Source of the DNA: Planctomycetaceae bacterium
GTDB lineage: Bacteria > Planctomycetota > Planctomycetia > Pirellulales > Pirellulaceae
NCBI GenBank assembly: GCA_018658605.1
Contig: JABHUV010000233.1
Location: 1 to 8,641, forward strand
DNA: 8,641 nt
Direction: 5' to 3'
Every line of letters begins with the position of its first letter. The first letter of the stretch is position 1. The translations under genes and the position numbers were made by a program. Under the pieces are notes generated by a model. That model was not told the DNA's origin and searched no databases. It was given only the letters and a program-made list of their open reading frames with translations. Below, piece after piece: positions 1 through 6,173 of the stretch.

Positions 1-49
1 CGAGGCCACTATTCGGGTCGGATAGTGGGTTGTAATTGGGTCGGTTAAG

Positions 50-167
50 AACAAGTGGCAAAGGGGTAATAACTCCTGCTGGCATTGGCGCAAGTTGTTT
101 GGAGGCAGCAGAAGAGATCGTGAGTTGCAAGCGTCACGAGCCAACCAATTAGTGTCCCGCCGCCTCC
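50..167. other. Gene-free left edge with nested complementary arms; possible structured RNA or 3' UTR
   Basis: No open frame of useful length and no recognisable RNA family was found in positions 1-211. What can be seen is a set of short complementary arms: 50-54 with 95-99, 63-67 with 72-76 (AATA loop, one G-U pair), 101-106 (GGAGGC) with 162-167 (GCCTCC), and inside the last pair 118-123 (TCGTGA) with 134-139 (TCACGA). The hairpin at 212-241 lies downstream on the plus strand and could end such a transcript. Arms of 5-6 bp can arise by chance, so this may equally be the 3' untranslated tail of a plus-strand gene beyond the left edge. Confidence 0.2.
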
Positions 168-211
168 ACTTTACTTTTTGGTGAGGACTTACAACCTGAC
201 CATGTTTTCAA

Positions 212-241
212 AAAGCCCGTCGGCGAAAGCTGGCGGGCTTT
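212..241 (-). terminator. Rho-independent-type hairpin closing the LRR gene cluster
   Basis: A continuous 13-bp stem (212-224 with 229-241, two G-U wobbles in the plus-strand reading) is capped by a GAAA tetraloop. It starts 31 nt past the stop codon of the LRR gene. On the minus strand the stem ends in a run of five T residues (GGGCTTTTTG), which fits an intrinsic terminator for the leftward cluster. On the plus strand it is followed by a T-rich but interrupted stretch (GGGCTTTGTTCGTTTA), so it may also work, less strongly, for rightward transcription from beyond the left edge. Confidence 0.75.
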
Positions 242-271
242 GTTCGTTTAGTACCCCAGTGATCTGCTGAC

Positions 272-1780
272 TCAGTCTCGGACTATACGGCAATTGGGAA
301 GGGATTTTTTTAACGCGGTTGCCCCTTCTCGCGAAAGGCCCGGACAGTTCGAGATCACTAAATACTTGAGCGACTTTAATCCTTGCATTGTTTCTAGGCT
401 TTTGTCGGTGATACCCAAGCAGCCATTGACAGTCAACTCTCGCAAATCGGAAAGTCCAGCAAGATGCTCCAACCCGTCATCCGTAAGCTTGGTGCAATTG
501 TCCAAATATAAATTTTTCAATCGCGTTTTGTTTTTTAATTGACTCAACGCTTCATCAGTGAGGTTAGCGCAGTCTGCCAAATTCAGCGTTTGCAGCTTCG
601 GCAACGCGTTAACGACAGATAGGCCATGCCCTTTCAAACTGGGAGTGCTCCATAAATTGAGCTCCTCCAACATCTTCATGTCCTGTAAATTTTCCAAGCC
701 TTCGTCGGAAAAATTATCGTTGTCGCCTAGGTTCAAATAGGTCAGGCCAGTATTTCCTCGAAGGTTAACCAAACCTTCGTCAGTTAAGGCACCGATGCAA
801 CCCAAATTCAGATAATTTAAATCCGGCAGGTTTTTAAGAGACTCGAGACTCTTGTCCGTCAGAGCCATGCAATAAAACAGATTGAGCGTCTTTAATCGTT
901 CCTTGCCTTTGAGATTGATCACCGCAACATCTTCCAACTGAAACGATTCCATCATGTCCAGATGGTCTAACGAGGTCGGTATTTCAATCTCGCCACCTTT
1001 GAGCGGCCAATTAAATCCCATCTCCAAACGCTTGAGTTTGCTGAGTTTCATGAACAGTGGGTTGTAGCCTTTGGCCGTGAGACTGAAGTAGCCAAACAAA
1101 CCGAGGAATTCCAACGACGTCATTCCCTCCAAATGCTTCAATCCTGCATCGGTGACGTTTCGGTTTGCACCCCAGACGCGGCTACCATTGAGATTCAAAT
1201 ACTTGAGTAAAGTCAAAGGTGCCAAAGGGACTAATTCGGCATCCGTCAAATTCCCTCCTGTATTGGAGATATCCAAATATGTCAAACGCGTCAACTTTTG
1301 TAGCCCTACACTCGTAAAGCCGCGGATATCTTTCACCTCTAATTTCGTCAGCTCGGGAAGGTGTTGCAACAGGGCGTAGACTTTCGGCAATTGGACGCGA
1401 GTGGAGCTAATGTTCAAACTCGTCAGATGTTCTAGGCGAGAAATCGATGCAATGCCCTGTTCTGTGATGCGATGACATCTGGTGAGGTCAAGCGATTTCA
1501 GTTGCGTAAGCTTCGCAACGTGGGAAAGGCCCATGTCCGACAAGCGGTGACAACCCGAGAGATCCAGCTCCGTCAAACCCTCCGCGGTACAAATGCGCTC
1601 TAGATCATTATCCGTAAGTTCGACTCCTAATTCCTCTAAGCGTAATTCTGCTTCCTTGACCGTTAAGGCTTGGCTAGGAACCTCCTCTTGGGACAATACG
1701 TTGGCGGCGGTGGATCCCAAGCCGATGGCAAGGGCCACGATATAGAACGCTATCGCAAAATACGGGAAGGCATTTCTCAC
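272..1780 (-). CDS. Exported leucine-rich-repeat protein, Cys-containing LRR type
   Basis: The 502-aa product probably makes protein-protein contacts outside the cytoplasm. Residues 1-30 form a signal peptide or N-terminal anchor with a hydrophobic core around 6-22. A short linker follows, then repeats fill about residues 69-500. The repeats follow the pattern LxxLxLxxCxxLTDxGLxxL, about 24-25 residues each; clear Cys copies are SGCHRLSD, TRCHRITE, FYCMALTD, ADCANLTD, DNCTKLTD, NGCLGITD and SNCPGLSR. This is the cysteine-containing LRR class best known from eukaryotic F-box/AMN1 proteins and common in planctomycetes. Repeats in about 120-290 are less regular and mostly lack Cys. The start is GTG; its GTGA overlaps the TGA of the DUF1552 gene and no good Shine-Dalgarno sequence precedes it, so translation is probably coupled. 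No catalytic domain is visible. The binding partner is unknown; the DUF1552 or DUF1592 product is a reasonable guess. Confidence 0.9.
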   Translation of the reverse strand: MRNAFPYFAIAFYIVALAIGLGSTAANVLSQEEVPSQALTVKEAELRLEELGVELTDNDLERICTAEGLTELDLSGCHRLSDMGLSHVAKLTQLKSLDLTRCHRITEQGIASISRLEHLTSLNISSTRVQLPKVYALLQHLPELTKLEVKDIRGFTSVGLQKLTRLTYLDISNTGGNLTDAELVPLAPLTLLKYLNLNGSRVWGANRNVTDAGLKHLEGMTSLEFLGLFGYFSLTAKGYNPLFMKLSKLKRLEMGFNWPLKGGEIEIPTSLDHLDMMESFQLEDVAVINLKGKERLKTLNLFYCMALTDKSLESLKNLPDLNYLNLGCIGALTDEGLVNLRGNTGLTYLNLGDNDNFSDEGLENLQDMKMLEELNLWSTPSLKGHGLSVVNALPKLQTLNLADCANLTDEALSQLKNKTRLKNLYLDNCTKLTDDGLEHLAGLSDLRELTVNGCLGITDKSLETMQGLKSLKYLVISNCPGLSREGATALKKSLPNCRIVRD

Positions 1781-3132
1781 GCTAGAAGCTCGTTCAAAGG
1801 GCCCTGTTGATTTTCCACTTTACCTAAAGCCATATCCGGCTGACCAAAAAGATCTCGCGGACTTCCCGCTAAATGGCACAAAGTCGTAAACCAATTACAA
1901 ATCGTGTGATGATGGTTTCCGGTACCATAGTGGGGATAGGCCAGATAGCGACCTTTGCTTTTGAGTTTTCCACCCAGATTGCCCAACACAAACATCGGCC
2001 ACTCAAAACCAAACGAATGGTGATTGGCGGAATTATCGCTAAGGTAAACAATCAGAGTATTGTCCAGCATCGTACCATTCCCTTCGGGAATCTGGCTGAG
2101 TTTGTCGGCCATTGAGGCAATTAGTTCGATGTGAAAGGTTCGAATCGCGTTGCGGCAGTCTTGCGAGGAAAGCGTCGCATAGCCGGCACCGTGGCCGATG
2201 GCATGGACATTGTTACCAACGCCGATTCCAGAATAAACAGAATCAAGTCCGTCGGCATGTACGGTCACGACATTCGTCAGGCCGGAGATCAATGCCGCGG
2301 AAGCCATATCGAAATGAGCTTCGAGGTGGTGCGTCCTGAAACGAGAAGTGTATTTGTCATCAATTTCAGGCGCGTGCTCTTTCAATACTTTCTGCATGGA
2401 TACAAGCTTGATTCGTCTGTCTCTCAAAGCTTCAAATCCATCGAGGTAGTGTCCCAGTTTCTCCTGTTCTTGGGCGGGTAAGTTCTTCTGCAACTTCACG
2501 ATGTCCTTGGACATCGTGTCGAGGACGTTACCGGTCCGCAAATATTTTTTCTTAAGGTCGCCACCTTCCAAAATACTACCAAACAGATTTTCGAAGGCGC
2601 TCATAGGATTTTGCTGAAAAGGCAACTGCTGCCCTTTTCCCTTTGCCGAAATCGATGGAAACGTTGTGCCTTGGCTGCCCTCGCCCATCTTGAAACCGAG
2701 GTGGTTGAACACCGATGGGAATTTTTCTGAGAGAAATCCATCGATCGTGGCGTACAACGGCGGCGTATTGGCTGCGGCCTTGTAACCTCCCAACGCCCCA
2801 TAAAACGCGCTATGACCTGCCAGTGTCATTCTGCCACTAAGGCCTTGGATAATCGTGAGTTTATCTTTAAAGGGTTCCAAGGACTTCATGCAGTCCGCTA
2901 GAGTTTTATCGCCAAGCGGCTCATCAACAAGCTTGTCTCCGCCGTGCTTGAGTCCCGTTGGATTGAGGTACTCGGCTTGTAAGCCACTACTCTTCACGAC
3001 AAACACGAAACGCTTGGGGAGCTGTTGTTCATTCCCTCCGTGGGCCATCTTGAGATGCTGCATAAACGGCGAGAGCGCGACAGCTCCCGCGCCCATGGTC
3101 ATGCCTTTTAAGGCGACTCTACGATCGATCAT
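1777..3132 (-). CDS. DUF1552 family protein with Tat-type signal
   Basis: The 451-aa product belongs to DUF1552 (PF07586), typical of planctomycetes and usually encoded next to a DUF1592/DUF1588 protein, as here. Biochemical function is unknown; I believe the family is distantly related to DUF1501 and alkaline-phosphatase-like proteins, but the sequence does not prove that. Residues 4-10 (RRVALKG) followed by a modest hydrophobic stretch to about 24 form a twin-arginine-like signal, predicting export in folded form. The body runs from about 40 to 430. The C-terminal half has dense His/Asn/Asp: HADG at 292-295, HAIGHG at 310-315, LSDNSANHHS at 364-373, and HYGTGNHHH at 401-409. The family's namesake HxxSHH element appears here only as HAIGHG. 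ATG start, with GGAAG seven nt upstream inside the end of the previous gene; the stop overlaps the LRR start. Confidence 0.9.
   Translation of the reverse strand: MIDRRVALKGMTMGAGAVALSPFMQHLKMAHGGNEQQLPKRFVFVVKSSGLQAEYLNPTGLKHGGDKLVDEPLGDKTLADCMKSLEPFKDKLTIIQGLSGRMTLAGHSAFYGALGGYKAAANTPPLYATIDGFLSEKFPSVFNHLGFKMGEGSQGTTFPSISAKGKGQQLPFQQNPMSAFENLFGSILEGGDLKKKYLRTGNVLDTMSKDIVKLQKNLPAQEQEKLGHYLDGFEALRDRRIKLVSMQKVLKEHAPEIDDKYTSRFRTHHLEAHFDMASAALISGLTNVVTVHADGLDSVYSGIGVGNNVHAIGHGAGYATLSSQDCRNAIRTFHIELIASMADKLSQIPEGNGTMLDNTLIVYLSDNSANHHSFGFEWPMFVLGNLGGKLKSKGRYLAYPHYGTGNHHHTICNWFTTLCHLAGSPRDLFGQPDMALGKVENQQGPLNELLA
2497..2518. repeat. Perfect 10-bp inverted repeat with 2-nt centre inside the DUF1552 gene
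   Basis: CACGATGTCC (2497-2506) and GGACATCGTG (2509-2518) are exact reverse complements separated by TT. The site lies in the coding region for DTMSKDIVK (about residues 205-213). As RNA it would fold as a 9-bp stem with a CTTG-type tetraloop. Coding constraint alone does not call for such symmetry, but chance cannot be excluded. Confidence 0.6.
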
Positions 3133-3136
3133 CTTT

Positions 3137-5638
3137 TTACTTCCGATATAAAAACGAGTCTGAAGTTAGTAATGCCACCAGCAGTTCTTTGAAACTGCCG
3201 TCATTACCAACGTATGCTTCTTCCATTGCGATCAGCGTTTGCGAGTCGCTCAACAATTCATTGCGTCCCATCCAATAACGAAAGACGTGCCGAATAAAAC
3301 TCTGACGGACCAAATCCGATTTTGCTAATCGCTCCATCATCTCACGAACATCGCTTACGTTGCCATCGAGGGCGACCACGCCGCTGTGAGTAATACTGCC
3401 GTGCGTGTTGACCGGCTTTTCTTTTTCCAGAGATCGCCAACGTCCGACGTGATTATAAGCCTCAAAAGGCATACCCAGCGGATTCATCTTTTTATGGCAG
3501 CGCCAACAATCATTGGCATGAACCACACTGAATCGTTCCCGCAATGTTTTACTTTCATCATCGGGAATTTGAGCATCGACCGTGATCGGCACATCCATCA
3601 CAATTCCAGCCAAAAGTTTTTCCCGAATCCATTTACCACGGCGAACAGGGTCGTTGTCAAAATTACCGCTGTGGGCCACCAACCAACTAGGTTGTGTGAG
3701 AATACCACACCTCTCATTTTTCGGGGCGAGGAAGACCCTTCCATTTCGGCGGATAGATTCGTGATCGCTCTCTTGTTTATTGTAAGCCAACTCAAAGGGA
3801 TCCAAGTTATAACTCTGAAGATGATGCGTTTCACGATACTCTTCTTCGCCGCGTGCTCGTTGAATTTGATCTGCGGGATTCGTTCCGTTCCAGTAACTAG
3901 CAATCACCTTGTTCGTGGTCAATAATTCATAGAGGACATTTTTGTCTTCCGCCAAAATATGCTGGATCAGGCTATCCGTGTCATACTCAAACTGGAACGC
4001 GCTGCGGTCTGTGAACTGTTTGAATTCGGTTCGATCCTTGAATTTATCGACATCCTTAAACACTTCGGCAGCTTTGTAGTAGCCAAAATACTCGCGGAAA
4101 AACTGTAGGATGCGCGGATTGGGCGTGCTCAAGTAAGTTCGATTGTGATTGGTGAGCCAGCCGTTTTGCTGGGCGTCAAGCATCCGTCGCACCACGCGTT
4201 CGACATCAGCTTTTGTCTTCAGCCTACCGCTCTTCAGTTCTTCTACCAGAAAGCTGTGTCTAGCTGCCCATGCAGGATTTGGCGTCGACATTGTTTTTTT
4301 GACCGGTGCTTCGCTGTCTTTGGTGTACACATCCACCGTTTCGATTTCATCGATGCCATACGTCGGTTTGTTGTGCAACGCATAGTTCAATGCATGGGCC
4401 AATTCATGTGATGACAAAAATCGACGACCGTGTGAGTCCACTTCGCCGAGTCCCAATTCCATGCGATAAACGAACTCAGGAGACAAGGCCACATAAATCA
4501 GCACCGCCTGTAGCGCCATCGTGTTACCTAGCTCCGCATTCGTTTGGAAAACTTCGCTCCAATAATGCTCATACTCGTCGGCCAATGGTGGTCGGCGAAA
4601 GAACAAAGCGAACACAACGTCCAACGCTTCATCAAAATTCACCCGCTCAATGTCGCCTTGCGTATTGATTATTTCCTGAAAGATAACCGGAATCCGTCCG
4701 CGATATTCATTTGCAGAGGTCGTCACACCTCCCACAAACATCGCTTCATTATTTCCAGTGCGGCTCCCTTTGTTTTTAATTTGCGTGACAATACGAACTT
4801 TCTGCCCGAGCGTCAAAATCTCTGCCATCGTTTCCGCATTGACCATCAGCGCTTCTAACGAAGACTGGTCGGCCACGATGGATGCATAATCGGTGAATCC
4901 GGACGCGTGATGGACAAATTCAAAAAAGGGATTCGCGTATTTGGCATCGGCAAAATACCGGTGGGCCAAAAGTTTACCTTTGTGAGGACCTTGTTCAATT
5001 AAATGGTTTCCCGTCCCGCCAATCTTGATGCTATACCATGGCGCCCGTCCGTAAGCGTTTTTCCAAATCGCATCATAGATAATCGGCCGTTGCCGCCATA
5101 ATCGAGCGGGTGTGTAAGGAGCTTCCGTAACCGTGCCATCGAACAACGTTTGATGGTCGACGTAGTTGCCAAATTGCGGCAACAACATTTTCTTATCCAA
5201 GTCGAAACCGCGGCCAAAACGCATGAGCTCGGCTTCGACCCAATTCAAAAACTGGATCTTGGTTGCCGCCGACGGTTGTTGCTCGCTATCACTTGGCGGC
5301 ATTTCAGAAAACTGAACCTGTGCGAAAATGTCATTCCACAATCTCGCCATTTTATCATCGCTCAAGTCGTGCAAAACAGTATCCAAACGTAAGTCGCCTT
5401 CTTGCGTTTGGGCACCATGACACTTAACGCAATATTTCTTTAAGAATAATGTCGTTTGTGTTTGGAACACGTCCCCGTCCAGCAGTTCCGGATCGCTATC
5501 TTCGCCAGTGATACTGGCAGGCTCGTCGGAAAAGACCTTCGCTGTGTCGTACAGGCCGTTAAGAAAAAATGCCGACCAAACAACTGTTCCCAGTATTGAA
5601 AACGGCATACAGAAGCGGGGGTTGCGGCGAAAATCCAT
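3137..5638 (-). CDS. DUF1592/DUF1588/DUF1585 protein with N-terminal PSCyt1-type CxxCH
   Basis: The 833-aa product is an exported, probably haem-binding protein of the planctomycete cytochrome-like family; substrate and redox partner are unknown. A signal or anchor occupies about residues 1-37 (RRNPR, then a hydrophobic run 12-27). CVKCH at 70-74, followed by GDLRLD, matches the N-terminal planctomycete cytochrome module. The region at about 178-200 (ARLWRQRPIIYDAIWKNAYG) sits where DUF1587 normally lies but keeps only a faint resemblance. DUF1592 fits about 330-400, including LSPEFVYR at 385-392. DUF1588 begins near 644 (CGILTQPSWL) and contains CWRCHKKMNPLG at 711-722. DUF1585 fills about 760-833 and ends in SDSFLYRK. 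ATG start at 5638 with no strong Shine-Dalgarno; Met11 is an alternative, but the upstream start supplies the Arg-rich n-region. The stop is 4 nt before the DUF1552 gene, so the two are surely co-transcribed. Confidence 0.88.
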   Translation of the reverse strand: MDFRRNPRFCMPFSILGTVVWSAFFLNGLYDTAKVFSDEPASITGEDSDPELLDGDVFQTQTTLFLKKYCVKCHGAQTQEGDLRLDTVLHDLSDDKMARLWNDIFAQVQFSEMPPSDSEQQPSAATKIQFLNWVEAELMRFGRGFDLDKKMLLPQFGNYVDHQTLFDGTVTEAPYTPARLWRQRPIIYDAIWKNAYGRAPWYSIKIGGTGNHLIEQGPHKGKLLAHRYFADAKYANPFFEFVHHASGFTDYASIVADQSSLEALMVNAETMAEILTLGQKVRIVTQIKNKGSRTGNNEAMFVGGVTTSANEYRGRIPVIFQEIINTQGDIERVNFDEALDVVFALFFRRPPLADEYEHYWSEVFQTNAELGNTMALQAVLIYVALSPEFVYRMELGLGEVDSHGRRFLSSHELAHALNYALHNKPTYGIDEIETVDVYTKDSEAPVKKTMSTPNPAWAARHSFLVEELKSGRLKTKADVERVVRRMLDAQQNGWLTNHNRTYLSTPNPRILQFFREYFGYYKAAEVFKDVDKFKDRTEFKQFTDRSAFQFEYDTDSLIQHILAEDKNVLYELLTTNKVIASYWNGTNPADQIQRARGEEEYRETHHLQSYNLDPFELAYNKQESDHESIRRNGRVFLAPKNERCGILTQPSWLVAHSGNFDNDPVRRGKWIREKLLAGIVMDVPITVDAQIPDDESKTLRERFSVVHANDCWRCHKKMNPLGMPFEAYNHVGRWRSLEKEKPVNTHGSITHSGVVALDGNVSDVREMMERLAKSDLVRQSFIRHVFRYWMGRNELLSDSQTLIAMEEAYVGNDGSFKELLVALLTSDSFLYRK
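3140..3144 (-). promoter_or_regulatory. Ribosome binding site for the DUF1552 gene, inside the upstream gene
   Basis: GGAAG on the minus strand lies seven nt before the ATG at 3132 and overlaps the final Arg-Lys codons of the DUF1592-type gene. Ribosomes finishing the upstream gene would cover this site, which supports translational coupling. Confidence 0.5.
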
Positions 5639-5644
5639 ATTGTT

Positions 5645-5687
5645 ATTTTAGCCTGCCAGCCCTGTCATGAATACACTCATTTTAGCC
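5645..5687 (-). promoter_or_regulatory. Direct repeat GGCTAAAAT x2 upstream of the DUF1592 gene; possible promoter elements
   Basis: On the minus strand GGCTAAAAT occurs at 5679-5687 and again at 5645-5653, 34 bp apart. Each contains TAAAAT, a five-of-six match to a sigma-70 -10 box. No convincing -35 box was found at 16-18 bp; the best is TTCATG, 17 bp before the proximal copy. Use of the proximal copy would place the transcript start almost at the ATG at 5638. The location fits the promoter region of the three-gene cluster, but function is a guess. Confidence 0.25.
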
Positions 5688-5750
5688 CAGCTTAAGAACC
5701 GCTGCTCCTCTTGTTGTATCTGCACCCATCTTTTTGCTTGTCATCCAGTT

Positions 5751-5787
5751 GTTTATCCGTTTGCAGGTTTTGGGCTGTCGGATAAAC
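5751..5787. repeat. Perfect 9-bp inverted repeat downstream of the lipoprotein gene
   Basis: GTTTATCCG (5751-5759) and CGGATAAAC (5779-5787) are exact reverse complements around a 19-nt spacer. The near arm begins 2 nt past the lipoprotein stop codon. In the leftward transcript it would form a 3' hairpin, but the stem is AT-rich, the loop is large and no T tract follows, so it is not a standard intrinsic terminator. It may be an mRNA 3'-end structure or a protein-binding site. Confidence 0.5.
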
Positions 5788-5789
5788 TT

Positions 5790-6149
5790 TTACGGTATGA
5801 TTGCCGGCGGTTGCTTGCCGTACTTGGCTTCGTATAAATTCGCAAATTTATCTGCACGGCTCGCATCACATTTAAAGCACTGAGACTCCGCGCGATTGTG
5901 TTCTTCGCACCAGTCGCCATTCGCTTTGAATTCCTTCGCCGCTTTTGCACTACACATGCTGCATTGGTCTTCCGGAATCCCATGGGCAGCGCACCACCAA
6001 CCGGAATGATCATCCACAACAGTATTAGTTACCGGTTCAACTGGTTCACTCGTCAATTCCACCTCAGCGCCACAGCCACTAAGCAGAACGGCGGCCACCA
6101 CAAACCCAAGCACCAATTTCGAAAAACCAAACTTGCAGGCAAACTTCAT
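5790..6149 (-). CDS. Small lipoprotein with two tandem WCxxHx6CxxC metal-binding-like motifs
   Basis: The 119-aa product is probably a periplasmic or membrane-anchored metal-binding accessory of the adjacent RND pump. Residues 1-25 are a lipoprotein signal with lipobox LLSGC (22-26; Cys26 is the predicted lipidated residue). After an acidic linker come two units with identical spacing: W52-C53-x2-H56-x6-C63-x2-C66 and W80-C81-x2-H84-x6-C91-x2-C94, offset by 28 residues. Each offers three Cys and one His, enough for one soft or borderline metal ion. Similar motifs occur, as I recall, in N-terminal regions of planctomycete CusB-type adaptors; here they stand alone. ATG start with AGGAG seven nt upstream; the gene begins 24 nt after the RND stop, which implies one operon. 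No adaptor (HlyD) domain is present. Metal identity is not determined, and a structural disulphide or zinc-ribbon role is an alternative. Confidence 0.85.
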   Translation of the reverse strand: MKFACKFGFSKLVLGFVVAAVLLSGCGAEVELTSEPVEPVTNTVVDDHSGWWCAAHGIPEDQCSMCSAKAAKEFKANGDWCEEHNRAESQCFKCDASRADKFANLYEAKYGKQPPAIIP

Positions 6150-6156
6150 GGCATCA

Positions 6157-6161
6157 CTCCT
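6157..6161 (-). promoter_or_regulatory. Strong Shine-Dalgarno sequence for the lipoprotein gene
   Basis: AGGAG on the minus strand lies seven nt before the ATG at 6149. It settles this start: the ATG seven nt upstream of it opens only a two-codon frame (ATG CCA TGA). The site is in the 24-nt gap after the RND stop codon. Confidence 0.7.
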
Positions 6162-6173
6162 AATAAAAAATAC

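Noticed and set aside
1..48. Open plus-strand frame from the left edge to a TAA at 46-48, possible gene tail
   Set aside because: Only 15 codons are visible and no family can be recognised; all three frames close within the first 48 bases, so a real tail cannot be told from chance.
101..168. tRNA-like size and acceptor-type ends (GGAGGC ... GCCTCCA)
   Set aside because: There is no T-loop consensus, no proper D arm, a mismatch in the acceptor stem, and the internal stem has a 10-nt loop; tmRNA was also considered, but no tag frame or TTCGA element is present.
2131..2481. 116-codon open frame on the plus strand
   Set aside because: Antisense shadow of the DUF1552 gene; the conserved protein is on the other strand.
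3386..3925. 179-codon open frame on the plus strand
   Set aside because: It lies wholly antisense to the well-supported DUF1592-type gene; its translation shows no domain, has unlikely composition, and has no ribosome site or operon context.
5682..5744. 20-codon minus-strand frame before the DUF1592 gene, possible leader peptide
   Set aside because: No ribosome site, no codon run or attenuator structure typical of leader peptides; frames this short are expected by chance.
5753..6019. 88-codon frame on the minus strand overlapping the lipoprotein gene
   Set aside because: The overlapping frame has a lipoprotein signal, regular Cys/His repeats and a strong ribosome site; this one has none.
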